Assembly: GCF_050948175.1 (NCBI RefSeq)
Contig: NW_027490266.1
Span: 124,001-188,000, forward strand
DNA: 64,000 bases
Source of the DNA: Xylocopa sonorina
Lineage: Eukaryota > Arthropoda > Insecta > Hymenoptera > Apidae
Direction of reading: 5' to 3'
The position numbers and the translations under genes are program-made. Under the pieces are notes generated by a model. That model was given only the letters and a program-made list of their open reading frames with translations, did not search any database and had not been told where the DNA came from. Shown in pieces: positions 41,588 to 55,700 of this stretch (positions within the stretch are counted from its first letter, which is position 1; every line of letters starts with the position of its first letter).

Positions 41588-41601
41588 TTCCTTGCAAGGA
41601 A
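41588..41601. other. 14-bp perfect palindrome TTCCTTGCAAGGAA (example)
   Basis: TTCCTTGCAAGGAA equals its own reverse complement. It sits at consensus positions 142-155 of many monomers. Common variants change the centre but keep the outer TTCC and GGAA: TTCCTAGCAAGGAA, TTCCTAGCGAGGAA, TTCCTTGCTAGGAA and TTCCATGCTAGGAA. Other variants alter one arm: TTCTTTGCAAGGAA and TTCCTTGCAAAGAA. It could be a dimeric protein binding site or extrude as a cruciform. Its function is unknown. Confidence 0.85.
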
Positions 41602-44600
41602 GTGTCGCATTTACATTCATTTGAAGTGTAGACGAGGAATACATAACACTTCGCAAATCATATTATATCTTACCATGAAACATAGAAATGAGATGCGATA
41701 TCGCGTTTTAAGGAGCATTAGAACTCTATCGCTACGATACCTAGACATCTGCAGACGCTATTTCCTAGCAAGGAAGTGTCGCATTTACATTCATTTGAAG
41801 AGTAGACGAGGAATACATAACACTTCGCAAATCATATTATATCTTACCATGAAACATAGAAATGAGATGCGATATCGCGTTTTAAGAAGCATTAGAACGC
41901 TATCGCTACGATACCTAGACATCTCCAGACGCTATTTCCTAGCAAGGAAGTGCCGCATTTACATTCATTTGAAGTGTAGACGAGGAATACATAACACTTC
42001 GCAAATCATATTATATCTTACCATGAAACATAGAAATGAGATGCGTTATCGCGTTTTAAGTATCATAAGAACACTATTGCTACGATACGTAGACATCTGC
42101 AAACGCTACTTCCTAGCAAGGAAGTGTCGCATTTACATTCATTTGAAGTGTAGACGAGGAATACATGACACTTCGCAAATCATATTACATCTTACCATGA
42201 AACACTGAAATGAGATGCGATATCGCGTTTTAAGAAGCATTAGAAAGCTATTGCTACGATACGTAGACGTCTGCAAACACTACTTCCTAGCAAGGAAGTG
42301 TCGCATTTACATTCATTTGAAGTGTAGACGAGGAATACATGACACTTCGCAAATCATATTATATCTTACCATGAAACATAGAAATGAGATGCGACATCGC
42401 GTTTTAAGAAGCATTACATATCTATTGCTACGATACGTAGACGTCTGCAAACGCTATTTCCTAGCAAGGAAGTGTCGCATTTACATTCATTTGAAGAGTA
42501 GACGAGGAATACATAACACTTCGCAAATCATATTATATCTTACCATGAAACATAGAAATGAGATGCGATATCGCGTTTTAAGAAGCATTAGAACGCTATC
42601 GCTACGATACCTAGACATCTCCAGACGTTATTTCCTAGCAAGGAAGTGCCGCATTTACATTCATTTGAAGTGTAGACGAGGAACACATAACACTTCGCAA
42701 ATCATATTATATCTTACCATGAAACATAGAAATGAGATGCGTTATCGCGTTTTAAGAATCATAAGAACACTATTGCTACGATACGTAGACGTCTGCAAAC
42801 ACTACTTCCTAGCAAGGAAGTGTCGCATTTACATTCATTTGAAGTGTAGACGAGGAATACATGACACTTCGCAAATCATATTATATCTTACCATGAAACA
42901 TAGAAATAAGATGCAATATCGCGTTTTAAGAATTATAAGAACTCTATTGCTACGATACGTAGACATCTGCAGACGCTATTTCCTAGCAAGGAAGTGTCGC
43001 ATTCACATTCATTTGAGGTGTAGACGAGGAATACATGACACTTCAGAAAACATATTATATCTTACCATGAAACATAGAAATGAGATGCGATACCGCGTTT
43101 TAAGAAGCACTAAAAATCTATTGCTACGATACGTAGACATCTGCAAACGCTATTTCTTTGCAAGGAAGTGTCGCATTTACATTCATTTGAAGTGTAGACG
43201 AGGAATACATAGCACTTCGCAAATCATGCTATATCTTACCATGAAACATAGAAATGAGATGCGATTTCGAGTTTTAAGAAGCATTAGAACACTATCGCTA
43301 CGATACCTAGACATCTGCAGACGCTATTTCCTAGCAAGGAAGTGTCGCATTTACATTCATTTGAAGTGTAGACGGGGAATACATAACACTTCGCAAATCA
43401 TATTACATCTTACCATGAAACATAGAAATGAGATGCGTTATCGCGTTTTAAGAATCATAAGAACACTATTGCAACGATACGTAGACATCTGCAAACGCTA
43501 TTTCCTTGCAAGGAAGTGTCGCATTTACATTCATTTGAAGTGTAGACGAGGAATACATAACACTTCGCAAATCATATTATATCTTACCGTGAAACATGGA
43601 AATGAGATGCGATGTCGCGTTTTAAGAAGAATTAGAAATCTATTGCTACGATACGTAGACATCTGCAAACGCTATTTCCTAGCGAGGAAGTGTCGCATTT
43701 ACATTCATTTGAAGTGTAGACGAGGAATACATAACACTTCGCAAATCATATTATATCTTACCATGAAACATAGAAATGAGATGCGTTATCGCGTTTTAAG
43801 TATCATAAGAACACTATTGCAACGATACGTAGACATCTGCAAACGCTATTTCCTTGCAAGGAAGTGTCGCATTTACATTCATTTGAAGTGTAGACGAGGA
43901 ATACATAACACTTCGCAAATCATATTATATCTTACTATGAAACACAGAAATGAGATGCGATATCGCGTTTTAAGAAGCATTAGAACCCTATTGCTACGAT
44001 AGGTAGACATCTGCAAACGCTATTTCTTTGCAAGGAAGTGTCGCATTTACATTCATTTGAAGTGTAGACGAGGAATACATAACACTTCGCAAATCATATT
44101 ATATCTTACCATGAAACATAGAAATGAGATGCGATATCGCGTTTTAAGGAGCATTAGAACTCTATCGCTACGATACCTAGACATCTGCAGACGCTATTTC
44201 CTAGCAAGGAAGTGTCGCATTTACATTCATTTGAAGAGTAGACGAGGAATACATAACACTTCGCAAATCATATTATATCTTACCATGAAACATAGAAATG
44301 AGATGCGATATCGCGTTTTAAGAAGCATTAGAACCCTATTGCTACGATAGGTAGACATCTGCAAACGCTATTTCCTTGCAAGGAAGTGTCGCATTTACAT
44401 TCATTTGAAGTGTAGACGAGGAATACATAACACTTCGCAAATCATATTATATCTTACCATGAAACATATAAATGAGATGCGATATCGCGTTTTAAGGAGC
44501 ATTAGAACTCTATCGCTACGATACCTAGACATCTGCAGACGCTATTTCCTAGCAAGGAAGTGTCGCATTTACATTCATTTGAAGTGTAGACGAGGAATAC

Positions 44601-47600
44601 ATAACACTTCGCAAATCATATTATATCTTACCATGAAACATAGAAATGAGATGCGATATCGCGTTTTAAGAAGCATTAGAACGCTATCGCTACCGATACC
44701 TAGACATCTCCAGACGCAATTTCCTAGCGAGGAAGTGCCGCATTTACATTCATTTGAAGTGAAGACGAGGAATACATAACACTTCGCAAATCACATTATA
44801 TCTTACCATGAAACATAGAAATGAGATGCGTTATCGCGTTTTAAGAATCATAAGAACCCTATTGCTACGATACGTAGAGATCTGCAAACGCAACTTCCTA
44901 GCAAGGAAGTGTAGCATTTACATTCATTTGAAGTGTAGACGAGGAATACATAACAATTCGCAAATCATATTATATCTTACCATGAAACATAGAAATGAGA
45001 TGCGATATCGCGTTTTAAGAATCATAAGAACACTATTCTTACGATACGTAGACATCTGCAAACGCTATTTCCTATCAAGGAAGTGTCGCATTCACATTCA
45101 TTTGAAGTGTAGACGAGGAATACATGACACTTCGCAAATTATATTATATCTTACCATGAAACATAGAAATGAGATGCGATATCGCGTTTTAAGAAGCACT
45201 AAAAATCTATTGCTACGATACGTAGACATCTGCAAACGCTATTTCTTTGCAAGGAAGTGTCGCATTTACATTCATTTGAAGTGTAGGCGAGGAATACATA
45301 ACACTTCGCAAATCATATTATATCTTACCATGAAACACAGAAATGAGATGCGATATCGCGTTTTAAGAAGCATTAGAACTCTACTGCTACGATAGGTAGA
45401 CATCTGCAAACGCTATTTCCTTGCAAGGAAGTGTCGCATTTACATTCATTTGAAGTGTAGACGAGGAATACATAACACTTCGCAAATCATATTATATCTT
45501 ACCATGAAACATAGAAATGAGATGCGATAGCGCGTTTTAAGGAGCATTAGAACTCTATCGCTACGATACCTAGACATCTGCAGACGCTATTTCCTAGCAA
45601 GGAAGTGTCGCATTTACATTCATTTGAAGAGTAGACGAGGAATACATAACACTTCGCAAAACATATTATATCTTACCATGAAACATAGAAATGAGATGCG
45701 ATATCGCGTTTTAAGAAGCAATAGAACACTATCGCTACGATACCTAGACATCTCCAGACGCTATTTCCTAGCAAGGAAGTGCCGCATTTACATTCATTTG
45801 AAGTGTAGACGAGGAATACATAACACTTCGCAAATCATATTATATCTTACCATGAAACATAGAAATGAGATGCGATATCGCGTTTTAAGGAGCATTAGAA
45901 CTCTATCGCTACGATACCTAGACATCTGCAGACGCTATTTCCTAGCAAGGAAGTGTCGCATTTACATTCATTTGAAGAGTAGACGAGGAATACATAACAC
46001 TTCGCAAATCATATTATATCTTACCATGAAACATAGAAATGAGATGCGATATCGCGTTTTAAGAAGCATTAGAACCCTATTGCTACGATAGGTAGACATC
46101 TGCAAACGCTATTTCCTTGCAAGGAAGTGTCGCATTTACATTCATTTGAAGTGTAAACGAGGAATACATAACACTTCGCAAATCATATTATATCTTACCA
46201 TGAAACATAGAAATGAGATGCGATATCGCGTTTTAAGGAGCATTAGAACTCTATCGCTACGATACCTAGACATCTGCAGACGCTATTTCCTAGCAAGGAA
46301 GTGTCGCATTTACATTCATTTGAAGTGTAGACGAGGAATACATAACACTTCGCAAATCATATTATATCTTACCATGAAACATAGAAATGAGATGCGATAT
46401 CGCGTTTTAAGAAGCATTAGAACGCTATCGCTACGATACCTAGACATCTCCAGACGCTATTTCCTAGCAAGGAAGTGCCGCATTTACATTCATTTGAAGT
46501 GAAGACGAGGAATACATAACACTTCGCAAATCATATTATATCTTACCATGAAACATAGAAATGAGATGCGTTATCGCGTTTTAAGAATCATAAGAACACT
46601 ATTGCTACGATACGTAGACATCTGCAAACGCAACTTCCTAGCAAGGAAGTGTAGCATTTACATTCATTTGAAGTGTAGACGAGGAATACATAACACTTCG
46701 CAAATCATATTATATCTTACCATGAAACATAGAAATGAGATGCGATATCGCGTTTTAAGAATCATAAGAACACTATTGCTACGATACGTAGACATCTGCA
46801 AACGCTATTTCCTATCAAGGAAATGTCGCATTCACATTCATTTGAAGTGTAGACGAGGAATACATGACACTTCGCAAATCATATTATATCTTACCATGAA
46901 ACATAGAAATGAGATGCGATATCGCGTTTTAAGAAGCACTAAAAATCTATTGCTACGATACGTAGACATCTGCAAACGCTATTTCTTTGCAAGGAAGTGT
47001 CGCATTTACATTCATTTGAAGTGTAGGCGAGGAATACATAACACTTCGCAAATCATATTATATCTTACCATGAAACACAGAAATGAGATGCGATATCGCG
47101 TTTTAAGAAGCATTAGAACTCTACTGCTACGATAGGTAGACATCTGCAAACGCTATTTCCTTGCAAGGAAGTGTCGCATTTACATTCATTTGAAGTGTAG
47201 ACGAGGAATACATAACACTTCGCAAATCATATTATATCTTACCATGAAACATAGAAATGAGATGCGATAGCGCGTTTTAAGGAGCATTAGAACTCTATCG
47301 CTACGATACCTAGACATCTGCAGACGCTATTTCCTAGCAAGGAAGTGTCTCATTTACATTCATTTGAAGAGTAGACGAGGAATACATAACACTTCGCAAA
47401 TTATATTATATCTTACCATGAAACATAGAAATGAGATGCGATATCGCGTTTTAAGAAGCACTAAAAATCTATTGCTACGATACGTAGACATCTGCAAACG
47501 CTATTTCTTTGCAAGGAAGTGTCGCATTTACATTCATTTGAAGTGTAGACGAGGAATACATAGCACTTCGCAAATCATGCTATATCTTACCATGAAACAT

Positions 47601-50600
47601 AGAAATGAGATGCGATTTCGAGTTTTAAGAAGCATTAGAACACTATCGCTACGATACCTAGACATCTGCAGACGCTATTTCCTAGCAAGGAAGTGTCGCA
47701 TTTACATTCATTTGAAGTGTAGACGGGGAATACATAACACTTCGCAAATCATATTACATCTTACCATGAAACATAGAAATGAGATGCGATACCGCGTTTT
47801 AAGAAGCATTAGAACGCTATCGCTACGATACCTAGACATCTCCAGACGCTATTTCCTAGCAAGGAAGTGCCGCATTTACATTCATTTGAAGTGTAGACGA
47901 GGAATACATAACACTTCGCAAATCATATTATATCTTACCATGAAACATAGAAATGAGATGCGTTATCGCGTTTTAAGAATCATAAGAACACTATTGCAAC
48001 GATACGTAGACATCTGCAAACGCTATTTCCTTGCAAGGAAGTGTCGCATTTACATTCATTTGAAGTGTAGACGAGGAATACATAACACTTCGCAAATCAT
48101 ATTATATCTTACCGTGAAACATGGAAATGAGATGCGATGTCGCGTTTTAAGAAGAATTAGAAATCTATTGCTACGATACGTAGACATCTGCAAACGCTAT
48201 TTCCTAGCGAGGAAGTGTCGCATTTACATTCATTTGAAGTGTAGACGAGGAATACATAACACTTCGCAAATCATATTATATCTTACCATGAAACACAGAA
48301 ATGAGATGCGATATCGCGTTTTAAGAAGCATTAGAACCCTATTGCTACGATAGGTAGACATCTGCAAACGCTATTTCTTTGCAAGGAAGTGTCGCATTTA
48401 CATTCATTTGAAGTGTAGACGAGGAATACATAACACTTCGCAAATCATATTATATCTTACCATGAAACATAGAAATGAGATGCGTTATCGCATTTTAAGT
48501 ATCATAAGAACACTATTGCAACGATACGTAGACATCTGCAAACGCTATTTCCTTGCAAGGAAGTGTCGCATTTACATTCATTTGAAGTGTAGACGAGGAA
48601 TACATAACACTTCGCAAATCATATTATATCTTACCATGAAACACAGAAATGAGATGCGATATCGCGTTTTAAGAAGCATTAGAACCCTATTGCTACGATA
48701 GGTAGACATCTGCAAACGCTATTTCTTTGCAAGGAAGTGTCGCATTTACATTCATTTGAAGTGTAGACGAGGAATACATAACACTTCGCAAATCATATTA
48801 TATCTTACCATGAAACATAGAAATGAGATGCGATAGCGCGTTTTAAGGAGCATTAGAACTCTATCGCTACGATACCTAGACATCTGCAGACGCTATTTCC
48901 TAGCAAGGAAGTGTCGCATTTACATTCATTTGAAGAGTAGACGAGGAATACATAACACTTCGCAAATCATATTATATCTTACCATGAAACATAGAAATGA
49001 GATGCGATATCGCGTTTTAAGAAGCATTAGAACCCTATTGCTACGATAGGTAGACATCTGCAAACGCTATTTCCTTGCAAGGAAGTGTCGCATTTACATT
49101 CATTTGAAGTGTAGACGAGGAATACATAACACTTCGCAAATCATATTATATCTTACCATGAAACATATAAATGAGATGCGATATCGCGTTTTAAGGAGCA
49201 TTAGAACTCTATCGCTACGATACCTAGACATCTGCAGACGCTATTTCCTAGCAAGGAAGTGTCGCATTTACATTCATTTGAAGTGTAGACGAGGAATACA
49301 TAACACTTCGCAAATCATATTATATCTTACCATGAAACATAGAAATGAGATGCGATATCGCGTTTTAAGAAGCATTAGAACGCTATCGCTACCGATACCT
49401 AGACATCTCCAGACGCAATTTCCTAGCAAGGAAGTGCCGCATTTACATTCATTTGAAGTGAAGACGAGGAATACATAACACTTCGCAAATCACATTATAT
49501 CTTACCATGAAACATAGAAATGAGATGCGTTATCGCGTTTTAAGAATCATAAGAACACTATTGCTACGATACGTAGACATCTGCAAACGCAACTTCCTAG
49601 CAAGGAAGTGTAGCATTTACATTCATTTGAAGTGTAGACGAGGAATACATAACACTTCGCAAATCATATTATATCTTACCATGAAACATAGAAATGAGAT
49701 GCGATATCGCGTTTTAAGAATCATAAGAACACTATTCTTACGATACGTAGACATCTGCAAACGCTATTTCCTATCAAGGAAGTGTCGCATTCACATTCAT
49801 TTGAAGTGTAGACGAGGAATACATGACACTTCGCAAATTATATTATATCTTACCATGAAACATAGAAATGAGATGCGATATCGCGTTTTAAGAAGCACTA
49901 AAAATCTATTGCTACGATACGTAGACATCTGCAAACGCTATTTCTTTGCAAGGAAGTGTCGCATTTACATTCATTTGAAGTGTAGGCGAGGAATACATAA
50001 CACTTCGCAAATCATATTATATCTTACCATGAAACACAGAAATGAGATGCGATATCGCGTTTTAAGAAGCATTAGAACTCTACTGCTACGATAGGTAGAC
50101 ATCTGCAAACGCTATTTCCTTGCAAGGAAGTGTCGCATTTACATTCATTTGAAGTGTAGACGAGGAATACATAACACTTCGCAAATCATATTATATCTTA
50201 CCATGAAACATAGAAATGAGATGCGATAGCGCGTTTTAAGGAGCATTAGAACTCTATCGCTACGATACCTAGACATCTGCAGACGCTATTTCCTAGCAAG
50301 GAAGTGTCGCATTTACATTCATTTGAAGAGTAGACGAGGAATACATAACACTTCGCAAAACATATTATATCTTACCATGAAACATAGAAATGAGATGCGA
50401 TATCGCGTTTTAAGAAGCAATAGAACACTATCGCTACGATACCTAGACATCTCCAGACGCTATTTCCTAGCAAGGAAGTGCCGCATTTACATTCATTTGA
50501 AGTGTAGACGAGGAATACATAACACTTCGCAAATCACATTATATCTTACCATGAAACATAGAAATGAGATGCGTTATCGCGTTTTAAGAATCATAAGAAC

Positions 50601-52750
50601 ACTATTGCTACGATACGTAGACATCTGCAAACGCAACTTCCTAGCAAGGAAGTGTAGCATTTACATTCATTTGAAGTGTAGACGAGGAATACATAACACT
50701 TCGCAAATCATATTATATCTTACCATGAAACATAGAAATGAGATGCGATATCGCGTTTTAAGTATCATAAGAACACTATTGCTACGATACGTAGACATCT
50801 GCAAACGCTATTTCCTATCACGGAAGTGTCGCATTCACATTCATTTGAAGTGTAGATGAGGAATACATGACACTTCGCAAATTATATTATATCTTACCAT
50901 GAAACATAGAAATGAGATGCGATATCGCGTTTTAAGAAGCACTAAAAATCTATTGCTACGATACGTAGACATCTGCAAACGCTATTTCTTTGCAAGGAAG
51001 TGTCGCATTTACATTCATTTGAAGTGTAGGCGAGGAATACATAACACTTCGCAAATCATATTATATCTTACCATGAAACATAGAAATGAGATGCGATATC
51101 GCGTTTTAAGGAGCATTAGAACTCTATCGCTACGATACCTAGACATCTGCAGACGCTATTTCCTAGCAAGGAAGTGTCGCATTTACATTCATTTGAAGTG
51201 TAGACGAGGAATACATAACACTTCGCAAATCATATTATATCTTACCATGAAACATAGAAATGAGATGCGATATCGCGTTTTAAGAAGCATTAGAACGCTA
51301 TCGCTACGATACCTAGACATCTCCAGACGCAATTTCCTAGCAAGGAAGTGCCGCATTTACGTTCATTTGAAGTGAAGACGAGGAATACATAACACTTCGC
51401 AAATCATATTATATCTTACCATGAAACATAGAAATGAGATGCGTTATCGCGTTTTAAGAATCATAAGAACACTATTGCTACGATACGTAGACATCTGCAA
51501 ACGCAACTTCCTAGCAAGGAAGTGTAGCATTTACATTCATTTGAAGTGTAGACGAGGAATACATAACACTTCGCAAATCATATTATATCTTACCATGAAA
51601 CATAGAAATGAGATGCGATATCGCGTTTTAAGAATCATAAGAACACTATTGCTACGATACGTAGACATCTGCAAACGCTATTTCCTATCAAGGAAGTGTC
51701 GCATTCACATTCATTTGAAGTGTAGACGAGGAATACATGACACTTCGCAAATCATATTATATCTTACCATGAAACATAGAAATGAGATGCGATATCGCGT
51801 TTTAAGAAGCACTAAAAATCTATTGCTACGATACGTAGACATCTGCAAACGCTATTTCTTTGCAAGGAAGTGTCGCATTTACATTCATTTGAAGTGTAGG
51901 CGAGGAATACATAACACTTCGCAAATCATATTATATCTTACCATGAAACACAGAAATGAGATGCGATATCGCGTTTTAAGAAGCATTAGAACTCTACTGC
52001 TACGATAGGTAGACATCTGCAAACGCTATTTCCTTGCAAGGAAGTGTCGCATTTACATTCATTTGAAGTGTAGACGAGGAATACATAACACTTCGCAAAT
52101 CATATTATATCTTACCATGAAACATAGAAATGAGATGCGATAGCGCGTTTTAAGGAGCATTAGAACTCTATCGCTACGATACCTAGACATCTGCAGACGC
52201 TATTTCCTAGCAAGGAAGTGTCGCATTTACATTCATTTGAAGAGTAGACGAGGAATACATAACACTTCGCAAATTATATTATATCTTACCATGAAACATA
52301 GAAATGAGATGCGATATCGCGTTTTAAGAAGCACTAAAAATCTATTGCTACGATACGTAGACATCTGCAAACGCTATTTCTTTGCAAGGAAGTGTCGCAT
52401 TCACATTCATTTGAAGTGTAGGCGAGGAATACATAACACTTCGCAAATCATATTATATCTTACCATGAAACGCAGAAATGAGATGCGATATCGCGTTTTA
52501 AGAAGCATTAGAACTCTACTGCTACGATAGGTAGACATCTGCAAACGCTATTTCCTTGCAAGGAAGTGTCGCATTTACATTCATTTGAAGTGTAGACGAG
52601 GAATACATAACACCTCGCAAATCACATTATATCTTACCATGAAACATAGAAATGAGATGCGATATCGCGTTTTAAGAAGCACTAAAAATCTATTGCTACG
52701 ATACGTAGACATCTGCAAACGCTATTTCCTTGCTAGGAAGTGACGTATTT

Positions 52751-55700
52751 ACAATCATTTGAATAGTAGACGAGGAATACTTGACACTTCGCAAATCATA
52801 TTATATCTTACCAGGAAACGTAGAAATGGGATGCGATATCGCGTCTTAAGAAGCAATCCATATCTATTGCAACGATACGTAGACATCTGCAAACGCTATT
52901 TCTTTGCAAGGAAGTGTCGCATTTACATTCATTTGAAGTGTAGACGAGGAATACATAACACTTCGCAAATCATATTATATCCTACCATGAAACGTGGAAA
53001 TGAGATGCGATTTCGCGTTTTAAGAAGCATTAGAAATCTATTGCTACGATACGTAGACATCTGCAAACGCTATTTCCTAGCGAGGAAGTGTCGCATTCAC
53101 ATTCACATGAAGTGTAGACGAGGAATACATAATACTTCGCAAATCATATTATATCTTAACATGAAACATTGAAATGAGATGCGATATCTCGTTTTAAGAA
53201 GCATTAGAACACTATTGCTACGATAGGTAGACAACTGCAAACGCTATTTCCTTGCAAGGAAGTGTCCCATTTACATTCATTTGATGTGCAGACGAGGAAT
53301 ACATAACACTTCGCAAATCATATAATATCTTACCATGAAACATAGAAATGAGATGCGATATCGCGTTTTAAGAAGCATTAGAACTCTATTGCTACGATAG
53401 GTAAACATCTGCAAACGCTATTTCCTTGCAAGGAAGTGTTGCATTTACATTCATTTGAAGTGTAGACGAGGAATACATGACACTTTGCAAATCATATTAT
53501 GTCTTACCATGAAACATAGAAATGAGATGCGATATCGCGTTTTAAGAAGGATTAGAAATCTATAGCTACGATATGTAGACATCTGCAGACGCTATTTCCT
53601 AGCGAGGAAGTGTCGCATTCACATTCATTTGAAGTGTAGACGAGGAATACATAACACTTCGCAAATCATATTATATCTTACCATGAAACATAGAAATGAG
53701 ATGCGATATCGCGTTTTAGGAAGCATTAGAACACTATCGCTACGATACCTAGACATCTGCAGACGCTATTTCCTTGCAAGGAAGTGATGCATTTACATTC
53801 ATTTGAAGTGTAGACGAGGAATACATGACACTTTGCAAATCATATTATGTCTTACCATGAAACATAGAAATGAGATGCGATATCGCGTTTTAAGAAGGAT
53901 TAGAAATCTATTGCTACGATATGTAGACATCTGCAAACGCTATTTCCTAGCGAGGAAGTGTCGCATTCACATTCATTTGAAGTGTAGACGAGGAATACAT
54001 AACACTTCGCAAATCATATTATATCTAGCCATGAAACATAGAAATGAGATGCGACATCGCGTTTTAAGAAGCATTACATATCTATTGCTACGATACGTAG
54101 ACGTCTGCAAACGCTATTTCCTTGCAAGGAAGTGTCGCATTTACATTCATTTGAATCGCATACGAGGAATGCATAACACTTCGCAATGAATATTATATCT
54201 TATCATGAGACATAGATATAGGATGCAATATCTCGTTTTAAGAAGCATTTGAACACTATTGCTTCGATACGTAGACATCAGCAAACGCTATTTGCTTGCA
54301 AGGAAGTGTCGCATTTACATTCATTTGATGTGTAGACGAGGAATACATAACACTTCGCAAATCATATTATATCTTACCATGAAACATAGAAATGAGATGC
54401 GATATCTCGTTTTAAGAAGCATTAGAACACTATTGCTACGATAGGTAGACAACTGCAAACGCTATTTCCTTGCAAGGAAGTGTCGCATTTACATTCATTT
54501 GAAGTGTAGAGGAGGAATACATAACACTTCGCAAATCATATTATATCTAGCCATGAAACATAGAAATGAGATGCGACATCGCGTTTTAAGAAGCATTACA
54601 TATCTATTGCTACGACACGTAGACGTCTGCAAACGCTATTTCCTAGCGAGGAAGTGTCGCATTCACATTCATTTGAAGTGTAGACGAGGAATACATAACA
54701 CTTCGCGAATCATATTATATCCTACCATGAAAGATGGAAATGAGATGCGATATCGCGTTTTAAGAATCATAAGAACTCTATTGCTACGATACGTAGAAAA
54801 CTGCAAACGCTATTTCCTTGCAAGGAAGTGTCGCATTTACATTCATTTGAATCGCATACGAGGAATGCATAACACTTCGCAATGAATATTATATCTTATC
54901 ATGAGACATAGATATAGGATGCAATATCTCGTTTTAAGAAGCATTTGAACACTATTGCTTCGATACGTAGACATCAGCAAACGCTATTTGCTTGCAAGGA
55001 AGTGTCGCATTTACATTCATTTGATGTGTAGACGAGGAATACATGACACTTCGCAAATCATATTATGTCTTACCATGAAACATAGAAATGAGATGCGATA
55101 TCGCGTTTTAAGAAGGATTAGAAATCTATTGCTACGATATGTAGACATCTGCAAACGCTATTTCCTAGCGAGGAAGTGTCGCATTTACATTCATTTGAAG
55201 TGCAGACGAGGAAAACATAACACTTCGCAAATCATATTATATCTTACCATGAAACATAGAAATGAGATGCGATATCGCGTTTTAAGAAGCATTAGAACTC
55301 TATTGCTACGATAGGTAAACATCTGCAAACGCTATTTCCTTGCAAGGAAGTGTTGCATTTACATTCATTTGAAGTGTAGACGAGGAATACATGACACTTC
55401 GCAAATCATATTATGTCTTACCATGAAACATAGAAATGAGATGCGATATCGCGTTTTAAGAAGGATTAGAAATCTATTGCTACGATACGTAGACATCTGC
55501 AAACGCTATTTCTTTGCAAGGAAGTGTGGCATTTACATTTATTTGAAGTGTAGGCGAGGAATACATAACACTTCGCAAATCTAATTATATCTTACCATGA
55601 AACACAGAAATGAGATGCGATATCGCGTTTTAAGAAGCGTTAGAACTCTATTGCTACGATACGTAGACATCTGCAGACGCTATTTCCTTGCAAGGAAGTG

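Larger units (their letters stand above)
41447..41620 (+). repeat. Representative satellite monomer
   Basis: This 174-bp unit is close to the consensus I derived by eye, with four substitutions (consensus positions 63, 111, 119 and 120). It shows the phase used in this annotation: position 1 is the TTG of ATTCATTTGAAGTG. In order it carries GAAGTGT (3-9), the inverted ACACTTC (26-32), the 10-bp palindrome GCGATATCGC (75-84), the TTGCTACGAT region (109-118) where most variants fall, the 14-bp palindrome TTCCTTGCAAGGAA (142-155) and a second direct GAAGTGT (153-159). GATATC, the EcoRV site, sits inside the 10-bp palindrome in most monomers, so EcoRV digestion should give a 174-bp ladder. The preceding unit (41273-41446) differs from this one by a single base, so the pair is a recent one-monomer duplication. 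Confidence 0.95.
41101..52750 (+). repeat. D/N-free domain with nested long-period duplications
   Basis: About 67 monomers without any D-class unit and without N-type units. Distinctive units include GCACTAAAAATC, TGTAGGCGAGG, ATCTCCAGACGC, AACGCAACTTCC and GATAGCGCG. Segments recur at offsets of 1740 bp (44808 and 46548), 1914 bp (49507 and 51421), 4351 bp (about 43080 and 47431), 4525 bp (43589 and 48114), 4699 bp (44405 and 49104; 45624 and 50323) and 4873 bp (46548 and 51421). Long offsets differ by whole 174-bp steps, so copies gained or lost single monomers. The insertion GCTACCGATACC near 44692 and 49391 is shared. With D monomers absent, the stop-free frame runs for long stretches here. 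Confidence 0.88.

Noticed and set aside
42215..44002. 595-codon open reading frame, the longest in the window
   Set aside because: It is ten satellite monomers read through in the frame that lacks stops. The predicted protein is the same basic 58-residue unit repeated. Neighbouring copies carry stops at different places, and there is no promoter, start context or domain.
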